The position numbers and the translations under genes were made by a program. Under the pieces are notes generated by a model. That model was given only the letters and a program-made list of their open reading frames with translations. It made no database searches and was not told the origin of the DNA. Source: Humulus lupulus (taxonomy: Eukaryota > Streptophyta > Magnoliopsida > Rosales > Cannabaceae). Taken from it: a stretch of 64,000 bases of DNA. The DNA is taken from positions 104,983,970 through 105,047,969 of the forward strand of contig NC_084798.1 in the NCBI RefSeq assembly GCF_963169125.1, written 5' to 3'. Shown one piece after another: positions 9,402 to 21,928 of this stretch; within the stretch, counting starts at the first letter, position 1, and each line of letters opens with the position of its first letter.

Positions 9402-11722
9402 TGTAACGCCCTGGATTACCAAGACCGCTACACTGTGTACTCATAAAGGTGCAAGACTTGCTAATCAAGTCATTATTTTAAAAACGTGTCACTAAACATG
9501 TAAGTGCTAGGGTTAAAAAGGTTTTGGTCTCAAAAGACTCATTTTATATAATTAAACTGTTATATACATGGGATTCCCAAAAGACCAGTGTTTAAAAGCT
9601 GGTTTGCAAAACTCAATAGTTAAAAGTAAACATTAGCCATACTAAGGAAAAATACAAGGTTCTGGTTCTCTTGTCCCTGTAATCTCCTCAACCGTGGCAG
9701 TTGAGCGGCCTGCCATGTACAATCACCCTACAGAGCTCTCCAATCAAGCTGATTGATCTTGCCTTTGCCTTTACCTGCACCACGCAACACTCGTGAGCCA
9801 AGGCCCAGCAAGAAAACAACATACACAACATATATAGCAATCTCAAACAGGTATTCTAGTAAGCATGTTCAGTTGTTCAATCCATAGCAAATAAGCATAC
9901 TCCAGGGTACAAACAACCTCATTTACATTTAGATTATACAACAATCTCATCTATAGCCAAATACAATATTCAATTTACAAAAATACTAGGGCCGACACCT
10001 TAGGCCGCACCCCCTGTTTAACCCACTGACTCCGGCCCGCTAAAACCGAGCTCAGTGCATAATAAGCTGTCCTCAGATACCAGTGTCCAAGCCGTGCCAA
10101 TCGCACAAGTTAACCGTGGCACACTTAGGCCGTCGGTTTACAATTTACATGGCATAATACCATTCTTTCAATCATATATATTAGGGAGCCCTTAGTCCCG
10201 TTCAAATATTCAACCAGGTGCAGTTTTCTTACCTTTAATCTTCACGGTTTTGGATTACAAGCAACACCCCTCAAGCACGATCCATTCCTGAGCCTAAGCC
10301 TTTATCACCTAGTCACAACCAAAGCATAGGGTCTCATTAAAACTCCAGTTAGGGTTTTCGGTCACAAAACTAACTTCCAGGAAAACAAATCCCACCAAGC
10401 ACGGTGGTGGAATGGTTCCCGAGCTTCCTATGCCCGATATAAGTCCTTAAAATCCTCAAAAGATCAAGTGGGCAACCAAGGCCTATGGCCCTTGAAGCTT
10501 ACCCGCGACCTTAGCCTCAAAACAGAACCAAGGTCACCCTAGCAAAGACCCGCGCCGCGGCCCTTGCATGGGCGCTGCGGCGCTCACTCCTGGCCGAGCC
10601 TCCTTGGCTCATTTTCAACCTAGGGTCGCAGCGCTCTAGAATAGAGCCGCGGCCCTTCCCTTCGTGCCCAGAAAACTCACCATTTTAAAACACAAAACCT
10701 CAGCCAAAATCACCCCTAAGCTCCCTACTTCAACACCCAACATCTCCACAACTTATTACATAACTTATGCTACACATTTCAACAGTAATCCAGCCCAACA
10801 CACTCTAGAATTTTCTTTTAAATCTCTGAAACCCAAGGACATAAACACCCAAAACTAACCAGTCAAGAACTCAAATTCAAACCTCTAATTCATGGAGTAA
10901 AGCTTACCTTAATAATAGAACCTTTCCTCTATCCAAAGTCCAGCTGATTCCCAAGGTTTCCCAGCTCAATTCCACCCTAATCAATAATTTGACAACACCT
11001 CAATAACTAGTTGATATACAAGGTTAAACTTAAAAAAAATACATGGATTAACCCTTACCTTAGTCTTGATTTAGTCCTGGATTGTTCACTGAGCAAAGCC
11101 TCAAAATTACCCCTGAATTCCTCTGAGTTCCCAGCAATCTACAGCTCCAATTTCTCAAGAATTTTCCTCTGTTTTCCCCTTGAGTGTTTCGTGAGTGAGA
11201 AGACTAAACTGAGGAAAGAAAATAAGGTCGGTTTATATTTCTTTTAAGGGTTTCCTTGTGTTTGTCTTATCCACTAAGTTAATTCCCAAAGCTTGGGGTG
11301 TCGGAATCGTCCCCTAGGCTAAAACGGTAAAATCCCCCAATATTCCCGCCTAGACATCCTAACCTCAAATATATCTCCATATATTTATTTTCATGACCCG
11401 ATAGTCTAAATCGCTACCCGATACCTAAAATACCCCTGACTTGTCCAAAGTCATATCTTAAGTCTCGTTGTGACTTTTCCCGCTATCTGACCCTAGGATC
11501 GTCTCGAGTTGCGCTTTATGAACCTGCCCACATAATAATGTGGTTCTCACATATATCACATAAATATTTCATATCATCACATAATATCATTAATTATCAT
11601 ATAATCATCATTAATCACATATTCACACATTTAAGTCAATAATATTCACTCTAATCCCATTTATGCCCTCCCGGCACACTAATCAAGGCCCTAAGCCTTA
11701 TTATCAAATTTGGGTCGTTACA
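9402..11722 (-). mobile_element. Solo chromovirus LTR C with target duplication
   Basis: This is a complete 2,321-bp LTR from TGTAACGCCC to GGGTCGTTACA, flanked by perfect 5-bp duplications TCAAT at 9397-9401 and 11723-11727. There is no interior, so it is a solo LTR made by LTR-LTR recombination after insertion. It interrupts the chromovirus integrase/chromodomain junction. Minus orientation is inferred from the U3 start TGTAACGACCC at the right end. It carries the family's landmark blocks (CACCACGCAACACTCGTGAG near 9778; ACATAATAATGTGG near 11530). It contains no gene. Confidence 0.93.
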
Positions 11723-12512
11723 TCAATACATGAGTTACATCTGAGATGTACTTCCGAAGCATAGAGACATGGAAGACGTCATGGACTCCTAACAAAGATG
11801 GCGGTAAGGCTAACCTGTAAGCCACCTGACCAATCCTTTCCAGGATCTCAAATGGTCCAATGAATCTAGGGCTTAGCTTGCCATTCTTTCCAAACCTCCT
11901 CACTCCCCGCAATGGTGAAACTCAGAGAAACACATGGTCCCCAACCTGGAACTCCACGTCCCTACGCTTAGGATCAGTGTAGCTTTTCTGTCTGCTTTGA
12001 GAGGCGAGCATCTTAGCTCGGATCCTTTCTATAGCTTCACTTGGCCTCTGAACCATATCTGGTCCCAAATACTTCCTCTCACCCATCTCATCCGAGTAAA
12101 TGGGTGATCTACACTTCCTCCCATACAACATCTCATAGGGAGCCACTCCAATTGTTGATTGGTAACTATTGTTATACGAAAATTCAATCAACGGAAGGTA
12201 CTTACTCCATGAACCCTCAAAGTCAATCACACACGCTCTAAGCATATCCTCCAACACCTGAATCGTCCTCTCAGACTGTCCATCAGTCTGAGGATGAAAG
12301 GCTGTACTGAACTTCAACTGAGTTCCCATAGCTTTCTGCAAACCACCCCAAAACTTGGAAGTGAAGATAGGATGCCGGTCTGACACTATAGACTTAGGAA
12401 CCCCATGGAGACGTGCGATCTCCCTCACGTACAACTCAGGATACTGACCCACAGTATATGTCGACCTTATTGGAAGAAAATGGGATGACTTGGTGTACCT
12501 GTCCACTATCAC
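11723..12512 (-). pseudogene. pol: Chromovirus integrase core and C-terminal region
   Basis: This segment integrates cDNA in the intact family. The minus strand starts with VIVDRYTKSSHFLPI and continues through HGVPKSIVSD (second catalytic Asp), FHPQTDGQSERTIQVLEDML (catalytic Glu) and GRKCRSPI. It then gives the C-terminal region ([28 protein letters not shown]). A TGA at about 11919-11921 splits VFL from VSPLRG, where intact relatives carry Arg, so CGA to TGA. A TAG at 12513 replaces the Trp before VIVDRY. The first catalytic Asp lies in the upstream segment ([10 protein letters not shown]). The reading frame continues into the chromodomain at 9400 across the solo LTR. Confidence 0.92.
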
Positions 12513-13300
12513 CTACAACGAGTCATGAAGCCCCACTGTTCTGGGTAAACCTCCCACAAAATCCATAGTAATGTCCTCCCATTTCCACTCGGGAATACCC
12601 AAAGGCTGAAGCAACCCTGCTGGTCGCTGATGCTCAGCTTTCACATGCTGACAAGTTAAGCATCTGGCTACGTACTCCACCACATCCTTTTTCATCCCGG
12701 GCCACCAATATAACGTCCGTAAATCCTGGTACATCTTCGTGGTACCCGGATGAAGCGAGTATGGCGTCGTATGAGACTCATCTAGTATCTCACATCTGAT
12801 CTCCTCATCAGCTGGAACACATATCCGTCCCTGATACCGAAGCAAACCAACCTCAGCTATAGAATAGTCCTTAGCTACTCCTGCTAAGACATTCTCTCTA
12901 ATCCCTTGTAGTTGAGCGTCTGCCAACTGTCCTTCTCTGATCCGCTCTAGCAGGGTCGACTGCAGAGTAATATTGGCCAACTGGCCTACCACCAACTCTA
13001 TCCTCGCTCTGACCATCTCATTAGCTAACTCCCTTGAGATCTGAATGGAACTATATAACTGACCTGGGCCTCTCCGACTCAATGCATCTGCCACCACATT
13101 GGCTTTCCCTGGATGGTAAAGAATATCACAATCATAGTCCTTTACCAACTCAAGCCAATGCCTCTGTCTCATGTTCAGGTCCTTTTGTGTAAAGAAATAC
13201 TTCAGACTCTTATGGTCAGTGTACACCTCGCACTTCTCCCCATTTAAATAATGTCGCCAAATCTTCAGTGCGAATACCACTGCTGCCAACTCCTAATCAT
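12513..13300 (-). pseudogene. pol: Chromovirus RNase H and integrase zinc-binding region
   Basis: The minus strand encodes RNase H ([69 protein letters not shown]). After a linker comes the integrase HHCC finger (H..H about 30 residues before CLTCQ) with the usual [10 protein letters not shown] block between, then [10 protein letters not shown] with the first integrase Asp. A TAG near 13291 stands where relatives have the Gln of HDQELAAV. A second TAG closes the segment at 12513. Otherwise the stretch is open for 258 codons. Confidence 0.92.
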
Positions 13301-13483
13301 GGGTAGGATACCGATGTTCATACTCCTTCAGATGTCGTGATGCATAAGCTATAACCTTCTCATTCTACATCAACACACAGCCTAAACCAACCTCAATGCA
13401 TCGCAGTAAACAACAAACTTCCCTTCCCCCGAAGGAAGACTCAACACAGGCGCTGTAATAAGTCGTCGCTTTGGAAACTGTCT

Positions 13484-14439
13484 TCACACTTGTCTGACCA
13501 GAAAAACTTCAAATTCTTCCGTGTCAATTCTTTCATCGGTGTCGCTATCTTCGAGAAGCCCTATACAAACCGTCTGTAGTAACCTGCCAAACCAAGAAAA
13601 CTCCTCTGAGGCATTCCTTGGCCTCGGCCAATCCCTAACCGCCTCTACCTTAGATGGATCCACCTTAATCCCATCTGCACCCTCTATATGTCCAAGGAAT
13701 GTCACTTCTGGTAACCAAAATTCACATTTCTTAAACTTGGTGTACAACTGATGCTCCCTCAACCTCTGAAGAACCTGTCGAAGATGAAGCTCGTGCTCTG
13801 CCTTTGAACCGGAATACACTAAGATATCGTCGATGAAGACAATAACGAACTGATCCAGAAAATCCTTGAACACCTTATTCATTAGATCCATAAAGGCTGC
13901 TAGGGCATTGGTCAAACCAAACGACATGGCCAGAAACTCGTAGTGCCCATACCTCATTCGGAAGGCCGTCTTCAGCATATCCTCATCCTTGATCCTCAGC
14001 TGGTGATAACCAGAAGTCGATCAATCTTTGAGAACACCGTCTTACCCTGCAGCTTATCGAACAAGTCATCAATCGTTGGTAGGGGATACTTATTCTTGAT
14101 AGTAAACTTGTTCAATTCCTGGTAGTCTATGTACATTCTCAAAGTCCCATCCTTCTTCTTCACAAATAAAACTGGAGCACCCCATGGCGAGTAGCTAGGC
14201 CTGATAAAACCCAAATCCAGAAGCTCCTGCAACTGCATCTTCAATTCCTTCAGTTCCGCTCGTGCCATCCTATATGATTCCCTCGACATTGGCTCTGTCC
14301 CTGGCACCAACTCAATGACAATCTGAATCTCTATACGCGGCGGTAACCCAGGCAAATCCTCAGGAAACACATCCAAGAACTCGCGAACCAGTCTGGTCTC
14401 CTCCGGTCCAACTGGCGAAACTCTGGTGGTATCCACCAC
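13484..14439 (-). pseudogene. pol: Chromovirus reverse transcriptase
   Basis: The minus strand gives the RT palm and fingers in two frames. 13996-14439 holds [36 protein letters not shown] and [16 protein letters not shown]. 13484-13978 holds [20 protein letters not shown], the catalytic box [13 protein letters not shown] at about 13805-13840, and [19 protein letters not shown] small indel near 13990, in the usual [10 protein letters not shown] motif, shifts the frame. Another near 13600 breaks the thumb before the RNase H part. 13301-13483 is the degraded link to RNase H. FIDD keeps both catalytic aspartates. Confidence 0.92.
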
Positions 14440-14466
14440 ACTAGCCAGAAAGCCTATGCATCCACC

Positions 14467-14900
14467 CTATAACAAGTCTCTGGCTCTCAACACCGATATC
14501 CTGGGTACGCGGGGTCCATGCACCGCTCCCACAAAAATAAAGGAATCCTTGCCCTCTGGCTCAAAAGTCACCATCCTCTTCCTGCAGTCAATGGTAGCTC
14601 CATATCTAACCAGCCAATCCATACCTAGAATCATATCAAAGTCCTCCATATTCAACTCAATCAAGTCTACTGATAACTCCCTACCATCAACTATCACTGG
14701 TAGTGCTCTAATCCACCTCCTAGACACTACTAGTTCCCCTCTAGGAAAAATAGTCCCAAACCCTAAAACACAATACTCACTAGGTCTACAAAGTTTATCA
14801 ATCACCTTACTAGAAACAAACGAGTGTGTAGCACCAGAGTCAATCAATACAGTAAAAGGAGTGCCAACACTAGAAAGCTGACCTGTCACTACCGAGGGAC
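14467..14900 (-). pseudogene. pol: Chromovirus aspartic protease
   Basis: The protease active site reads VLIDSGATHSFV on the minus strand at about 14815-14853. It is followed by the flap region and a typical NMEDFDMILGMDWL end block, which precedes a CRKRMVTFEPEG stretch. It processes the Gag-Pol polyprotein in intact elements. It is in frame with gag above it (open from 15798 to 14467). A TAG at 14467-14469 separates it from RT, which resumes in the same frame. Confidence 0.9.
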
Positions 14901-16050
14901 TAGCCTCGGCCTCCGCCTGCGTCAGGGTGAACACTCGAGTTGGAGTCAAGCTGCCCACCTTCCCCGCATCTTTCTTCTTCACTGTCGGGCAATCTATCTT
15001 GAGGTGTCCCACCACCCCACACACATAACAGGCCTTAGCCTGACACTTGCCCGGATGGCGTCTTTTGCACCTTGTACACTCAGGATAAGTCCTCCATGTA
15101 TCACGGCCTCCCTCACGGCCTCCCTGAGTACCCCGACCTCTCCTATTAGGGCCAGGAGCAATCGAAGCATCAGGGGTCTTCCTCTTTAATTTATTGGGGC
15201 CTCCGTCCCTACCAAAACCAGCATAGGGAGGCACCGCCCTGTGGCCCTCCCGCCTCACTGCACTCTCTCTCCATATCTTATTCTCCGCCTCCTCAGCAGT
15301 AAGAGCCTTTCCTACAGGCTGGGCATAAGTTGTCCCGCCAGGAACTATTGTAATCCTCACATCACGAGCAATCATAGCATTAAGCCCTCTAATGAATCTG
15401 TCCCGCCTAGCTGCATCAGTAGGCACAAGATCTGATGCGAACTTTGCATGTTTGTCAAACTTCAGGGAATACTCTGTAACTGTCATACTTCCCTGAACTA
15501 ACCCCACGAACTCATTTACTTTCGCTACCCTGATGGCAATATTATAATACTTCTGACTGAACAAGTCCTTGAATCCTTCCCAAGTCAAAGCAGTAATATC
15601 TCTGGTCTGTGATGCCACCTCCCACAAGATTCGGGCATCCTCTCTCAGCATATATGTGGCACAGGCCACTCTGTCATGTCCCTCTACCCTCATAAAATCA
15701 AGAATGGTAGTAATCATGGTCATCCACTGTTCAACCTTCAGTGGATCGGGTCCTCCCTCAAAGATCGGGGGCTGCTGCATTCTGAATTGCTCATACAACG
15801 GTTCCTACTTGTTCCCAACCTCAACTGGCTACACAATAGGTACCACCGCAGGTGGCACAATGGGGGAAACACTCCCAGATGGAGCCTGCTGCCACAAAAT
15901 TCGAATCTGTTCATATTGGCTCTATAGTCGAGCCTGCATATCTGCCATCAGCTGCTGCCAGTTCTCAGGGACTGGCGGAGGGGTCTGGCCCTGATCATCA
16001 TCTCTAGTCCCGGACCTGCCGGCTAGTTGCGTAGATTTTCTTGGACGCAT
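14901..16050 (-). pseudogene. gag: Chromovirus gag
   Basis: Gag packages element RNA. The likely start is the ATG at 16050-16048 (MRPRKSTQLAGRSG), followed by stops in the first 85 codons. The frame then opens at 15798 with IFEGGPDPLKVEQWM, LREDARILWEVASQ, FKDLFSQKYYN and QGSMTVTEYSLKFD, the retrotransposon gag domain. It ends in a zinc knuckle CYVCGVVGHLKIDC at about 14990-15032. No primer-binding site is seen to the right of the start; 16051-16149 does not match a tRNA end that I recognise, so the leader is probably deleted. Length and order match Tekay/Del chromoviruses. Confidence 0.9.
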
Positions 16051-16149
16051 AATTATCCAAGTCAATCTGCAATCAACGACTCGGCAATCAGACTATGATG
16101 ACAGGGTAATAATCCTGTCATGATCCATCACAGGAACTCCAATCATTCA

Positions 16150-17613
16150 CAAGCATTGTTAATCAAGTCGTTTAGTTGAAAACGTGTCTCTAAGACCATT
16201 AATGAACTAGGGTTAAAAGCTTTTGGTCATAAAAGATACATTTCATATATATAAATAAACGTTTTTTACATGGGATCCCAAAAGAAATAACGTTTGAAGG
16301 ACAGTTTACAAAATTTCCAGAGTATAAACATTAATTGGCCACTCTAAGGGCAAAACAGACGTTTAAGGTCCTCCTGACCCTGTCCCTCCCTCAACCGTGG
16401 CGGCCCAGCAGCTGATCATGTACATTCCGCCTCTAGAGCTCTCCAAATCAGGGCTGATCAAGCTTACCCTTGCCTTTACTTGCACCACATAGCACCCGTG
16501 AGCCAAGGCACAGCAAGAAAACTGTACTATCACAACATGAACAACAACAATAATCAAATAATCTATAAGCACAACCGTATACTCAGTAATTCATAGCATT
16601 CACATAATCAGAAATTTAGTATACCAAGTTCATCAAATCAATATTGATAACCAGGTTATTTATTAATCAAGTTCAACGCCCTTAGCTCGCACCCTCTATT
16701 TACCCCACTGATTGAGGTCCGCTTAAACAAAGCTCAATGAATATTAAGCTGTCCTCAGCTACCAGTGGCTAAGTCGCACCCTGAGCGCCAATATAAACTC
16801 TGGCACTCTTAGGCCATTTGTTTTATATTCACATGGCATAATACCACCTTACATAATGCATATAAGAATAGGGAACCCTTAGTCCCGTCATAAACTCACA
16901 ACCGGGTGTAGTTTTTTACCTTTAATTCCAAGTGTTCTGATTATGAGAGATGACCCTTGAGCACGATCCCTTTCTCGAGCCCTAGCTTACACCTAGTCAC
17001 AACCAAGATAAGGGATTCCATAAATAATAATTGGATAACGATTTCCAGGCCAAGTTCTAGCCTCCGAAACAACGAATTCCACCAAGCACAATAGTGGAAT
17101 CGATCCCGAGCACCCTAGGTTAGGTTCTCGCACCTAAAACCTCCTTAAGGCCAAAAATTCCCTTAAGATTTGCGGCCCTAAGCCCTCTATGATGTGGCCC
17201 GCCTCCATCCAGAGGCCCAGCCTCACCAAACAACAGACACGGATGCGGCCCAGCACTCCCCATGTTGCGGCCCGCCATTCTTCCTCAGCTCCCACCTGCT
17301 CTAGAGGGCTACGCCACATTGAGTCGCAGCCCGACCCCTTCAAACCCAGAAAAATCACCATTTCTAGCAGTTAAACCTCACTCAATCCAACCCAAAACCA
17401 TCCCAAAACATAAATTGATTAACAAAAACACTTTAACACATTCCCAGCAGCAAAAACCAACAAAATCCTAACTTAGAAACTCATCAAAATCCCACTTCAA
17501 TCCTTGAAACCCAAAAGCTTATAAACCTCTTAGAATAGACAGAAATTCCCAGAATTCTGATGCTATACTATAATTAAAAGATTACCTTCACTGAAGAACA
17601 AGTCCACCAAGTA
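16150..17613 (-). mobile_element. Chromovirus LTR D, U5-side part
   Basis: Family landmarks appear in order: AATCAAGTCGTTTAG (16157), ACATGGGATCCCAAAAG (16269), and CACCACATAGCACCCGTGAG (16483). The LTR stops at 17613, where the CACTA element begins, and resumes at 42425. The two parts add to about 2.3 kb, the family's usual LTR length. It lies just outside gag of the minus-strand chromovirus, so it is probably its 5' LTR. The first ~57 bp and the leader are missing. Confidence 0.75.
17611..17613. repeat. CACTA target-site duplication, left (GTA)
   Basis: GTA directly precedes CACTACAAG at 17614, and GTA at 42425-42427 directly follows the other terminus. A 3-bp duplication is the CACTA signature. 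It is short, so it supports the call only together with the termini and the split LTR. Confidence 0.75.
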
Positions 17614-18010
17614 CACTACAAGAAAAAATACTTTCAATAAGACTGAAAAAGTATTATTAAATATATACCATAACACTTTTTGATGTGTTAAGGAAAGCGG
17701 TGTTATAGTTGGTTTGAGCACTTTGCATAACACTTTTTCATAGTTATAGACATGGGTTGTGGTATAGCCTACGATAACACTTTTGTTGTGTTATTTTAAT
17801 AGTTAGATAAGTTTTTCATTATGTTATTTATAAATAGATTATATAACACTTTTTCATACTTATAAAGTAGTGTTATGATACACTTTATAATAACACACTT
17901 TCTGCATTATAGAAAATAGTTTGCATTACATAATTTTATGCTTATAAACTAGTGTTATTGTAAAAGATACAATAACACATTTTTTTGTATTATTCATATA
18001 TTTGGATAAG
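17614..18010. repeat. CACTA left terminus and subterminal repeats
   Basis: The terminus is followed by at least seven copies, in both orientations, of an ATAACACTTTT/AAGTGTTAT-like motif (for example 17668, 17728, 17773, 17839, 17885 and inverse GTGTTAT at 17700, 17868, 17951). Such arrays bind transposase in En/Spm elements. Confidence 0.8.
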
Positions 18011-18892
18011 CTTGAATTATTATTATATAAACCTGTACATTATAATTATTTTTAATTGCTTTAATTCAAACCCGCTTTATTTAATAAACTTAAGACACCC
18101 TTAACATTGTACAAATATATTTTTCAGTACCAATTATATAGTACATAACATATATAACCAAATAATTGTGTCAAAATACATTCAAGATTATCTAAAAGAC
18201 AATCCAAAAGTCTTAAGATATTCAACATTTCCTAATTAACATAAACAAAACATTCTCACAGTAGTCAACAAAATAGTCGTAAACAGTTGCATATTCAAAA
18301 GTAAAGGTAGGAATTCATGATCTTCCAAATGTCGGCACACCAAAGCCTTCCAAATCATATTTTCTTTTGCACTTCACTTGTTGAATCTGGTAAATAAAAC
18401 TTACAAGAAAAACTAATGAGGTCATGAAATATCATATCATTCATCTAAAATAGTCAATAATATCATGACACGACCAACTTTACAATAATTGAGTTTGAAT
18501 AATAATGAAATTATTATATTACACACATTACTATAACTATCTATACTCAAGTGACCTTAGAACTTTAATTAAATGGTGCATAATATTAATTCAAATTAGC
18601 CACATTATCATTTTGTCTTTCTCATCTTCCCTATCAAATTAATCAAATAATACTATCATAATCTTGGATTGCATGTCGGTTAATGGTGAACAAGCATTTA
18701 TATAATCAAATAACCAAATAAATACCTCTCGAAATAACCTTTTGAGAAGGTCATACAATTGTTGAACCAACAACTTCTCGTATATTTTGTAAATGCATCC
18801 TCATCTGTATTATCAAACCACAGGCCAACTTATTGCTTTACACAAAACACTTCCCAAAAACAAAGGCAAAGGGTTGTGTATGCAGCTGACTC
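18011..18892. other. CACTA interior, no gene seen
   Basis: AT-rich sequence between the subterminal repeats and the UPS 3' end. It may include the 3' untranslated region of the captured UPS gene, since the UPS stop codon lies at 18893-18895 on the minus strand. Nothing else is recognisable. Confidence 0.4.
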
Positions 18893-20329
18893 CTACTTTC
18901 GATGCCCTGATGATGCCATAAGAACAACAACAACCACAATAAACATAGAAAACATACTTACTAGCAATATATATGTTCTTCTTGATGATTTTCTGTATTC
19001 TCCAAACAAAAGAATTCCCCAGAAAGTGCTTACTAGTGGAAGTGCCTGCCAATCATCACCCCAAAAAAGTCTATATTAGTATGTGATGCACATTTTGGTT
19101 CAGTTGAAATTTTGCACAAACAAGTTTATCCAACAAAAGAGAAGTTTGGAATCAAGACAAAAAAATATATTTGAACCAACCTAAACAGCATCTGCTACAG
19201 CATACCCTGCAGCTTGGCCTCCCATGAATTGGAGACCATTGCCAAACCCGCAGAGCAAACCGGCCATTAAGGCCCAGCCTCTGCCATTCTATTCATTCAT
19301 ATAAGCCTTGAATAATGATTTGGGTTAGTCCAACACAGGGTAGTAAAGGAATGTGATGTTGAGGATTATAGCAAGGACAAAAAAAGATATTGAGAAGTAA
19401 AAGAATGCAGTGTAAACAACCAAGTGAGGAACCCCGTCTTTCAATGTATGCCATTGATCATTTGTTGCCAAGTTGAATGCTGGTGAGAATAGAGAAAAGC
19501 GAACACCAGCAAAGAAACATATGGACAGTCCAATGAGAGTGATTTTCTCAAACACCTGTAGCAAGAGTTATAATTATTAATTGTGATAGAGAATCTGAGA
19601 TGTTTGGATTTGAATGTCAGGTGATGAACCTCCAAATATTGTTGTGTAGTATTTTTGCAACACAAGATTATCATTTTTCATCTAAATGTGAGAATTTTAA
19701 TTGATTTTCCATACTAAAAATTATTGCCTCTTACAGTGCCATATATAGTGGTACAACTAGTTTTCTGCTCATTCTCATTATCCTTAAGTGAACCATCAAA
19801 CAAAACAATTTAAGTAAAAATTGCATCACTCAACAAGCTCGATGATTTTCTTTTTAGAAATGAATAAAAACCAGATGATTCTTAGATAACCTTAACATTT
19901 AATGAACGAAACATACCCTTCTTTAGATGAAAAACCTTCAAGCTTTTCTTTATTATCAGTTGCATTAGATGAGTGGACAGCACAAGCAAGGCAAACTACA
20001 ACCAAGAAGCAGCCAATGCCATGGAAAAGGATCTCAGCTCTATTAATTCTATCGTCTAAAAAGTAATTCAAGGTTGTTCCTGTCACCATTAAAGATCGTA
20101 ACAGAAGCAAAAAATTCAGTATCTATAAGAGCAACACAGACAAACATCAACATTTAGAAATGGTCAGAGAGAGAGAACGAAAGAAAGGACCTATAACAAC
20201 TGTTATGCTTGCAGTGATCACTTCTGTGACTGACAAGCCAACAAAAGCCCAAGCATACCGAGTTGGGAGATTTCCAAGGCTAAGTACCACCCCTCCTGCC
20301 ATTACAAACATCACAGAAGGCCAATTATC
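18893..20329 (-). pseudogene. UPS: Captured ureide permease (UPS) fragment, four exons
   Basis: Plant ureide permeases are membrane proteins of about 400 residues that import allantoin and uracil. Minus-strand exons with GT/AG borders are visible: 20329-20191 (DNWPSVMFVMAGGVVLSLGN, VGLSVTEVITASITVVI), 20079-19917 (GTTLNYFLDDRINRAE, VHSSNATDN), 19555-19181 (FSLFSPAFNLATNDQWHTLK, FGNGLQFMGGQAAGY) and 19045-18893 (ALPLVSTFWGILLFGEYR, VLMASSGHRK, stop). The last exon runs to the natural C-terminus. Phases agree across the first junction (VI|G). Exon 3 has a frameshift after YYPVL, a TAG in the middle (tag for Trp) and a TAG at its end where Gln is expected. The first ~80 residues are absent. Exon structure means it came from genomic DNA, not mRNA. 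Confidence 0.88.
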
Positions 20330-21923
20330 CTGCACCAATCACCCTAACATGAATCAAAACCAAATACATACAATACAATACAACTCCATTATGGCAAACA
20401 GATGAAATTTTGATTATGTTGTGTTCCTTATCACTGGTCTCTCAAACAGCACCACATTCATCAGAGAGAATAGAGAATGAATGAACTAAACTTTATCCAA
20501 ATATATGCAAGTGTTGAATATTTGTGATTCAACACTTGTAATGAGCTAAAAAATACAATCAATACTGAACTAATCATGAGAAGGAGCAGCCAAAAGAATT
20601 ATAAAAAAAAGAGGGAAAACAAAAAACAATGGATTCTAGACACGTCTCGTAATAATTAGACATTTTTATTAAACTTCATGGAGACAAGACTATCACAATA
20701 AAATTGTCTAGCAATATTTTTATCTCATTTTCTTATCATTACCAATATAATAAAATATAAGCTTTTGTAACTATTCTCTCCAAAAGCACCACATTCTTTT
20801 CATGTTCTTCAGTATTATTTAAAATAACAAAAAACAAATAGTAAAATATTTTAAAGAGTTAGTTCTAACTTTTAGCTTATAGCTTCTATAACCTCTGCTA
20901 AATTGATTTTCAGCTCTATTAAGGTAAAAAAAAAAAAAGAGGAACAGAAGCTTCTGTTTTGGAGGTAATCTCTGAAAATTACAGAGGCCAAAAAAATATG
21001 ACAGAAGCCTTTGGCATGCCTTATTAATCAATGGTGGTCATTATCGAGATGGTATCATCATAGGAAGGAGCACCATCACACTGTACTACATGGTATTATC
21101 AGCATTCCTTTGTGATTAAATAATAGCATTTCACACTTCCAAACATGCCCCCTGTGTGATCGCTGCCATCACACACACATAAGAGTACTTAAGAGAAAAT
21201 GAATTGGATAAAATAATCTCTGTAAATCTACCAGAGATATGAGACTTTATTATTTATAGTTGAATAGTACAAAGATATAAAGAGAGGGAAAAAGGAGCTG
21301 GAAACCAAGAAGTGATTAACAGAAAACTAACCACACTAATCAACTAACTATAGCTGAACCTATATTACAGTTAGAGCTAACTAACTACATGTGCTAAAAC
21401 TTAAGCCCAAGCAAAACAAGAAAAACCACCCATTTTGTTGGGATATTTAAGCCATAGCAAACAATCAAAGTGACTCCTGACTTAAAGGGTGGTGATAAAC
21501 CATTTTGCAGACAGAGATCATCCTATGCCTATGACGATTCTCTTTCACTATCAAATGGTCGGGCTACCGATTCTTTGATGTCATTGTCGAATCCAATGGT
21601 GCTTGTTCAGCAATGACAATGGTCATGGAGGGACCTGTAGTGGGGGACTTCCTAAACTAAAGTGATAACTTAACACTAACTTAACTTAACATACAAGGTC
21701 AAATCAGAGAACACAAACAAACAAAAAAATCAAGAACAACACCATAAGAGGGCAATCTTTTTCAATAATCAAATTGTTCAAGTCTGAAACCACAAAGATA
21801 AATATTTTAAAAAATGAAAATGGGAAAGGAGTTCAAATCCATTACAGTTGTACAGGGGCAAATATATCTAGCATTTTATCTTAAGTTATAGAATATATGT
21901 ACCTTTATGCATGAGTTTTATAA
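20330..21923. other. CACTA interior, no gene assigned
   Basis: About 1.6 kb of AT-rich DNA. A short A-run (20930) and a T-rich stretch are present. 21520-21660 is less AT-rich and could be one more captured exon, but I cannot match it to a family. The 5' exons expected for UPS are not seen here. Confidence 0.4.
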
Positions 21924-21928
21924 TTGAG
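21924..21928. repeat. Tat element target duplication, left (TTGAG)
   Basis: TTGAG immediately precedes TGTTTACCGAG. An identical TTGAG at 36114-36118 follows GGATAACA. This fixes the outer borders of the nested Tat element despite its rearranged LTRs. Confidence 0.88.

Noticed and set aside
14426..15994. Plus-strand ORFs opposite chromovirus gag/protease
   Set aside because: Shadows of the minus-strand frame that carries gag, zinc knuckle and protease motifs.
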